The notes under the pieces: model-generated
The model's database searches: none
Told to the model about the DNA's origin: nothing
What the model saw: the letters and a program-made list of their open reading frames with translations, nothing else
Made by a program: the position numbers and the translations under genes
Assembly (NCBI GenBank): GCA_035630195.1
Contig: DASQLD010000097.1
Coordinates: 1-9,973 of the forward strand
Direction of reading: 5' to 3'
From: DASQDN01 sp035630195
GTDB taxonomy: Bacteria > Acidobacteriota > Terriglobia > Bryobacterales > Bryobacteraceae
DNA: 9,973 bases
Shown: piece by piece, positions 5,893 to 9,973 of the stretch
Layout of the letters: each line of letters begins with the position of its first letter
Position numbering within the stretch: position 1 is the stretch's first letter

Positions 5893-8094
5893 TTAATCAA
5901 TCCTGTAAACCTTCATTTTTCCGCTTTCCCCGACTTGCGTAACTCCCCAAGCTTTCGGGTCTTTTGTCATGTCCGCGGCGAAAAACTCCGTATCATTCAC
6001 GGCGATGTGCGTCATCCCGCTGCGCTTCAAATCGTCGGTCGCCAGCCGCCGTGTTCCCTTTAGGGGCGGAGCCTCGGTAACCACAGGCCTCGGAACAAGT
6101 TCCTTCCACTGGCCGTTCCGTTCGGCCTCGAGGCGAACGTTCCCTATCGTCTCCGGTGGAACTTCCGCTCTTACTCCTGTCAACTCCGTCGGCTCCGCCA
6201 ATTCCACTTCGATAAACATCCCAGGACGCGCCGCTTCTCCCGATGTCCAGCGAGTGGTCGGACAGTTATCAAACGCCAGTTGCACGTCCCACGGGTTCGG
6301 ATCCGATCGCAGCTTCCAATTCTTGGCTCTTAGAAGCCGACCGTCAGCGCCGAGAAGTCGGATTTCACTGATGTTCCAGTTGCTTTTCGATGCTTCCGTC
6401 TGAGCCAGTCTTAATCTGCGCAATGGCTGCTTCGGAAACTCATAGTTCCACCAATGTAGTGGTTGGAAGGACGGTAAAATTGCAGCGGCTAGGCCATTGA
6501 ACAAACGATTTCCTAGGGCTGACTCGTAAAACACAACAACTTCGCGCCGGCAATACGCGTGTGCGATACCTCCGAGTGTGAAGATACGGCCGTTCTTAGG
6601 CACAACCCGCTCAGCCAGCTTCGCAGTGGCGTACTCCGCCATCCGCTCGTTCAAATATTCCGACTCGGGTTGGAGACGGAAAGCGCCCCTCCAGTAGAAT
6701 TTGTCGAGACGCCAGGCATGCTCCGCGGTGTAAAATCCGGCAACATCGGGCCATGAGATAAATGCGTGAAAGAGTACGACAAGTGGCGCCATACCGCGCC
6801 ATTGCTGTAATGTGAGGGCTATCGCGAATGCAAGGAATGGCGCTGCGGGAATGAGAAAGCGAGTTCCAACGTTGGCAGGATACGGGGCCAGGAACACTAA
6901 CGCCGCCAAAACCGACTGACGGCCAAGCTTTCCACGCATCGCCAATAGACCAAGCGGCGCCAAGAGGAATACGGGTCCGAGCACTCCGTTCAGTACCCCA
7001 CCCCGAACCGTCGCCTCCACGGGGATGTCCCACATACTATGTAGTCCCGGGTAGTTTCGTTGAAATTCTTGATATGTCTGTTCGAACGAGATGTGAATGT
7101 GCGGATTAGGAAACCAGCGATTCAAGAACGGGGAGAAGGGATTACCCACCGTGATCGCGTTCTTAACCAACCAGGGAAGTACCATGAGCAGAACGCATCC
7201 GCAAACAACCGTCATGGGTATGAAGAGCGGCTGACGCCTGCGCAACAGCTTCACAAGCACGAACAGTACGGCATACGGAATGGCAACAAAAATCGTCAGC
7301 TTCACACTATAGGCGTATCCAGCCAGGAGTCCAACGATTGGCAGGAGATTCTGCTCGCGCGTCTCATCCCAAATCTGCAGAATGCCGAACAGAGCGAATG
7401 CGACGCACGCCGCCGCAACGTCAACGTAAGCCGAAGATCCATCAAACCCGAACACCGGGCTGAGGAACACGAGGATTCCGGCGACGGCGCCGGCTCGTGG
7501 ATGTCCCAATCGCCTGCCGACGACGACCATGATTAGCGGCAGCGCGATCAAGAACGCGAAGTGAACGAGAGCCGCCGCGGAATGCCTGCCGAGCGAGAAC
7601 GCAAAAAGAAATAGCATCTCAATCGCAAGCGGCAGGCTTGCATACATGCTTGTCGTAATACGCCCAAACCCATGCTGGTCGAGGTATCGCTGGACGAGGC
7701 CGAGATGATACATGCTGCCATCGGCGCTCGCTTCGGGCGCCAAAGCGTTCATGAAATACCAAGCGCCAAAAGCGATCATCGTCGTGGTTAACAATACGAG
7801 ATACAGGCGGGGCAATGGCGGCAAGTTTTCTTGGGAGGGGACCCAAGCTTTGGAGTACAGTGAGGCTCCGATCGCTACAACGCCCAGGATCACGAATGTA
7901 GCCGTCCAAACTACGTGTGCGGCTGCCAGCAAGAACACGAGCCAACTCAATACACCCGAGCCGGTGACAAATGCGTAGGCGTATTGTTCCTGCCGTGAGA
8001 CGCGGGGCTGAAGCCGCTGTAGCAACAGCAGTCCTAATGCTTCTATAGTGGCAATGGTGAAAGCGAAGCTCAGTAAAATCGATGTCGCTTTCAT
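5893..8094 (-). CDS. GT-C-like membrane glycosyltransferase with C-terminal discoidin-like (F5/8 type C) region
   Basis: The 733-residue product has a polytopic N-terminal part of roughly ten membrane segments (about 1-460) and an exported C-terminal part of about 270 residues. After about the fourth membrane segment comes 'PEASADGSMYHLGLVQRYLDQHG'-type sequence, in which Asp125 and Tyr-His-Leu 129-131 match the acidic loop motif of GT-C enzymes. These enzymes transfer sugars from polyprenyl-linked donors on the outer face of the inner membrane. Near the C-terminus 'NPWDVQLAFDNCPTTRWTSG' and 'PGMFIEVELAEP' resemble an F5/8 type C domain, often carbohydrate-binding. The start at 8094 is chosen because its ATG shares the A of the upstream gene's TGA (TGATG). 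It also begins directly with a membrane segment, whereas the longer frame from 8154 adds 20 polar residues inside the upstream gene. Substrate and acceptor are unknown. Confidence 0.83.
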   Translation of the reverse strand: MKATSILLSFAFTIATIEALGLLLLQRLQPRVSRQEQYAYAFVTGSGVLSWLVFLLAAAHVVWTATFVILGVVAIGASLYSKAWVPSQENLPPLPRLYLVLLTTTMIAFGAWYFMNALAPEASADGSMYHLGLVQRYLDQHGFGRITTSMYASLPLAIEMLFLFAFSLGRHSAAALVHFAFLIALPLIMVVVGRRLGHPRAGAVAGILVFLSPVFGFDGSSAYVDVAAACVAFALFGILQIWDETREQNLLPIVGLLAGYAYSVKLTIFVAIPYAVLFVLVKLLRRRQPLFIPMTVVCGCVLLMVLPWLVKNAITVGNPFSPFLNRWFPNPHIHISFEQTYQEFQRNYPGLHSMWDIPVEATVRGGVLNGVLGPVFLLAPLGLLAMRGKLGRQSVLAALVFLAPYPANVGTRFLIPAAPFLAFAIALTLQQWRGMAPLVVLFHAFISWPDVAGFYTAEHAWRLDKFYWRGAFRLQPESEYLNERMAEYATAKLAERVVPKNGRIFTLGGIAHAYCRREVVVFYESALGNRLFNGLAAAILPSFQPLHWWNYEFPKQPLRRLRLAQTEASKSNWNISEIRLLGADGRLLRAKNWKLRSDPNPWDVQLAFDNCPTTRWTSGEAARPGMFIEVELAEPTELTGVRAEVPPETIGNVRLEAERNGQWKELVPRPVVTEAPPLKGTRRLATDDLKRSGMTHIAVNDTEFFAADMTKDPKAWGVTQVGESGKMKVYRID

Positions 8095-8621
8095 CAGATG
8101 AACCCGGCCCGCTTCAGGAGAATGCCAAAAATTACGCCATCGGGGGATTGCCACGTGTTTTCCACGTGGGCCGTTACGCGTGTCTTTTTCGTCGCCTGAA
8201 GCAGTTCTTCGGAGATGAGCTTCTCCAGTTTCTTATCGCCGGGCGTGTCGTATATCTCGCGCGCAATAAGTTTACCGTTCACCAAGAAGGAGATGTGCAC
8301 CGGTCCTGTGTGCTTGAACGTTTCCTCATTAATGACAAACTCATAAACCAGTGTGCGGTTGTGCGTTGAAGTGAGCGTAAATTCGAGTTCCGGTTGGGCT
8401 CCTGTCCACCGCCACAAACCCGCATCGATGCGGATGTCGCGAACAAAGTAACGGGAAGCGTCCTTCGATCCGGCGACAACATACTCGGGATCCGCGCTAC
8501 TTGCGCGAAAGGGCTGATGTTGATCCGGAATCGGATAGCTCTCGGGCGTTTTCACGCACGCGATCGGTAGTAAAGCAGCGATGCTAAGTGCGGCGCGCCA
8601 GTAACGTGCCTGAAGTGTCAT
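8094..8621 (-). CDS. Unrecognised small exported protein, possible lipoprotein, between two glycosyltransferases
   Basis: The 175-residue product has a positively charged start and a hydrophobic stretch (about 10-21) ending LPIAC. Cys22 may be a lipobox cysteine, although Pro at -3 and Ile at -2 are not the usual residues. The rest is rich in predicted beta-strands: 'ELEFTLTSTHNRTLVYEFVI' and 'VHISFLVNGKLIAREIYD' look like a beta-sandwich, and the protein ends 'SPDGVIFGILLKRAGFI'. I do not recognise a named family; a carbohydrate-binding or accessory role is only suggested by the neighbours. The start overlaps the end of the upstream glycosyltransferase gene by 38 nt, and the stop shares one base with the next start, so all three genes are probably co-translated. 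The Shine-Dalgarno is weak. The coding sequence includes a hairpin-forming CCACGTG pair at 8151-8169. Confidence 0.72.
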   Translation of the reverse strand: MTLQARYWRAALSIAALLPIACVKTPESYPIPDQHQPFRASSADPEYVVAGSKDASRYFVRDIRIDAGLWRWTGAQPELEFTLTSTHNRTLVYEFVINEETFKHTGPVHISFLVNGKLIAREIYDTPGDKKLEKLISEELLQATKKTRVTAHVENTWQSPDGVIFGILLKRAGFI

Positions 8622-9973
8622 CCTGCTCTATCACTTTCAATTTCAACTGGTCCACAAGCTTGCGATCATCGGGGCCAAGGAAGAAGTACTCGGGAGTTTC
8701 CGACTTCCGCTCCTCGACACCGAGAACCCTGATCCAGCCTGCCCTGTATCGCACACGATAGTAGCGGATCGAAAACTCGAGATCCCAGGAGCCTCCCGCG
8801 GTGACAGCACTTCCATTCTCCCGGTCTCGTGTGTCGTGCACTAAACGCCGCATCAGGCGCTTCATGCCGGCTTCGGAGCGCCACTCGCTGAAATAGGTCG
8901 CTCGTAGTTCGCTGACGTACAGTGTGGCAAGCAACACTGTGAGAGAAGTGAATGCCATTGAGGCAATGCGAGTCCGCGAAAGATCGGCGGCAAGCGCGCC
9001 CGCAAATCCGATCAAAGGAAGAATGTATACAGCCGTGCGTGTCATCGGAAACAATACTCCGAGAGCCTTGTTCATTAGTACCCAGGTCGCTACGGACAGG
9101 ATCGATATTGACAAAACGAACCCGAGAAGCAAGGCTTCCATGCCTCGTTGCCTCCGAGTCATCAACCATACAGCGGAAAATCCGATGACGATAAGCAACC
9201 CAGCCGACAACGTGTTGATGAAGAATTCACGCGCGCGCGGCGCCACTTGTGTGAGTGCATCGATCAAAAACAAGCCACCAAACGGCTGCCACAATGACTC
9301 GCCGAGCAGCGATGCCGTCGTTTCGGAAAGCTTTGCGACGCCAAAGTAAAATTCATCGGAGGAGAACTTGGAAAGCGGCAGAAACAGGAGCACAAAGCAA
9401 ATCACCGCCGCCGGACCTGCATAGCCGTCGATCAACTCCCAAAAGCGCCCTTGCCGCGCATATTCGGGAATCAACACTAGACCGAGCATGCACAGGGGAA
9501 TCGCAAACACCAAATTCGCGCTGATTGCGAGACCAGCGCATAGGCCTGCCCACCATAACCTTCGAGGCCGGTTTTCCTTCAAGTCCGACCAACCTAGATA
9601 CAGAGCCCACATCGAAAAACCGAGCGCTAAGGAATAACCGCGCGCCGCCACAAGAAGATCGAGGACTAACGGATTCAGAGTTAGTACCATGAGAGCGACC
9701 AGCCGCGACCAATTTCGTCGTATCGATGTTTCTGTCAGGCGATAAGCCGAAGTCAGGTATAAGGCGCAGCCCAGAAGCGCCGGTATCCGGAGGACGAGTT
9801 CGGATCGTCCAAGCAGCCATCGAGACGCCCTCATCAACAAAGTCAGTAGAACGTGGTTATTTGCAGTGAAAGAAGAAAAGGCTTCGTTGATGGGAACGTC
9901 CACGTAACGCAGAAACGTTGCCGACTCATCGATCGTGAACGATTGAGTCGCCGCTCTGTAGAAGCAGAAGGCG
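8584..9973 (-). CDS. GT39-like membrane glycosyltransferase (PMT_2-type), start beyond the right edge
   Basis: The frame stays open to the right edge, so the gene is partial at its 5' end and about 462 residues are visible. The first visible segment includes 'QSFTIDESATFLRY' (Asp-Glu at 9930-9925), which matches the acidic DE motif in the first periplasmic loop of GT39/PMT_2 enzymes. 'ANNHVLLTLLMRASRWLLG', a typical continuation, then 'SELVLRIPALLG', follow. About nine or ten membrane segments occupy most of the protein, followed by an exported tail of about 90 residues with 'YFFLGPDDRKLVDQLKLKV'. Enzymes of this group move a sugar from a lipid-phosphate donor to protein or glycan at the outer face of the inner membrane. 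A GTG at 9903 would give a 439-residue protein, but it would cut off the DE motif and is rejected as the start. The 3' end overlaps the next gene by 38 nt. Confidence 0.85.
   Translation of the reverse strand, partial: AFCFYRAATQSFTIDESATFLRYVDVPINEAFSSFTANNHVLLTLLMRASRWLLGRSELVLRIPALLGCALYLTSAYRLTETSIRRNWSRLVALMVLTLNPLVLDLLVAARGYSLALGFSMWALYLGWSDLKENRPRRLWWAGLCAGLAISANLVFAIPLCMLGLVLIPEYARQGRFWELIDGYAGPAAVICFVLLFLPLSKFSSDEFYFGVAKLSETTASLLGESLWQPFGGLFLIDALTQVAPRAREFFINTLSAGLLIVIGFSAVWLMTRRQRGMEALLLGFVLSISILSVATWVLMNKALGVLFPMTRTAVYILPLIGFAGALAADLSRTRIASMAFTSLTVLLATLYVSELRATYFSEWRSEAGMKRLMRRLVHDTRDRENGSAVTAGGSWDLEFSIRYYRVRYRAGWIRVLGVEERKSETPEYFFLGPDDRKLVDQLKLKVIEQDDTSGTLLARRT

Noticed and set aside
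7060..7536. Plus-strand open frame of 158 codons opposite the GT-C gene
   Set aside because: It is antisense to membrane segments of a convincing gene, highly charged and low in complexity, with no family features.
5893..8154. Longer GT-C frame starting at ATG 8154
   Set aside because: The extra 20 residues lie within the upstream gene and are not membrane-like; the coupled TGATG start at 8094 fits better.
8584..9903. GTG at 9903 as the start of the right-hand glycosyltransferase
   Set aside because: The frame is open up to the window edge and the upstream codons encode the expected DE motif region, so the true start lies outside.
1..9973. CRISPR array, tRNA, rRNA, insertion sequence or attachment site
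   Set aside because: No regularly spaced repeats, cloverleaf, rRNA-like stretch, transposase or terminal repeats were found on either strand.

Overview
All recognisable genes lie on the minus strand, so the window reads from right to left. Base composition is fairly high in GC. The protein set includes a PolX-type polymerase start, a secreted GlcG/HbpS-like protein, an Lhr-type helicase, a small class II cytochrome c and GT-C membrane glycosyltransferases with a discoidin-like tail. Together these resemble soil Acidobacteriota (Bryobacter/Solibacter-like). That placement is an inference from the proteins; there is no rRNA or other marker gene in the window.

Layout in the direction of transcription. 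(1) At 9973-5893 there is a tightly packed three-gene unit: a GT39-like membrane glycosyltransferase that enters from outside the window, an unrecognised small exported or lipoprotein-like protein, and a second GT-C-like membrane protein with a C-terminal F5/8 type C (discoidin)-like region. The genes overlap by 38 nt and then by 1 nt (TGATG), which suggests translational coupling and a shared role in modifying a glycan or lipid-linked sugar at the membrane. (2) At 5892-5372 there is a gene-poor interval. It holds an unusual set of inverted repeats at 5767-5820 that can form two mutually exclusive stems. (3) At 5371-4964 lies a secreted class II-like c-type cytochrome with a good ribosome binding site. 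(4) At 4888-897 lies a large Lhr-family superfamily 2 helicase gene. It is split into two frames by an apparent one-base shift at a run of five T (A on the plus strand) at 2190-2194. Adding one base would join the halves into a protein of about 1330 residues. (5) At 845-96 lies a secreted HbpS/GlcG-like haem-binding family protein. (6) The first 23 codons of what looks like a family X DNA polymerase run off the left edge.

Most of the window is ordinary chromosomal content. I found no mobile element, CRISPR array, tRNA or rRNA, and no clear new defence or biosynthetic system. The points most worth a second look are the split lhr gene, the competing hairpins at 5767-5820, and the unknown protein embedded between two glycosyltransferases.
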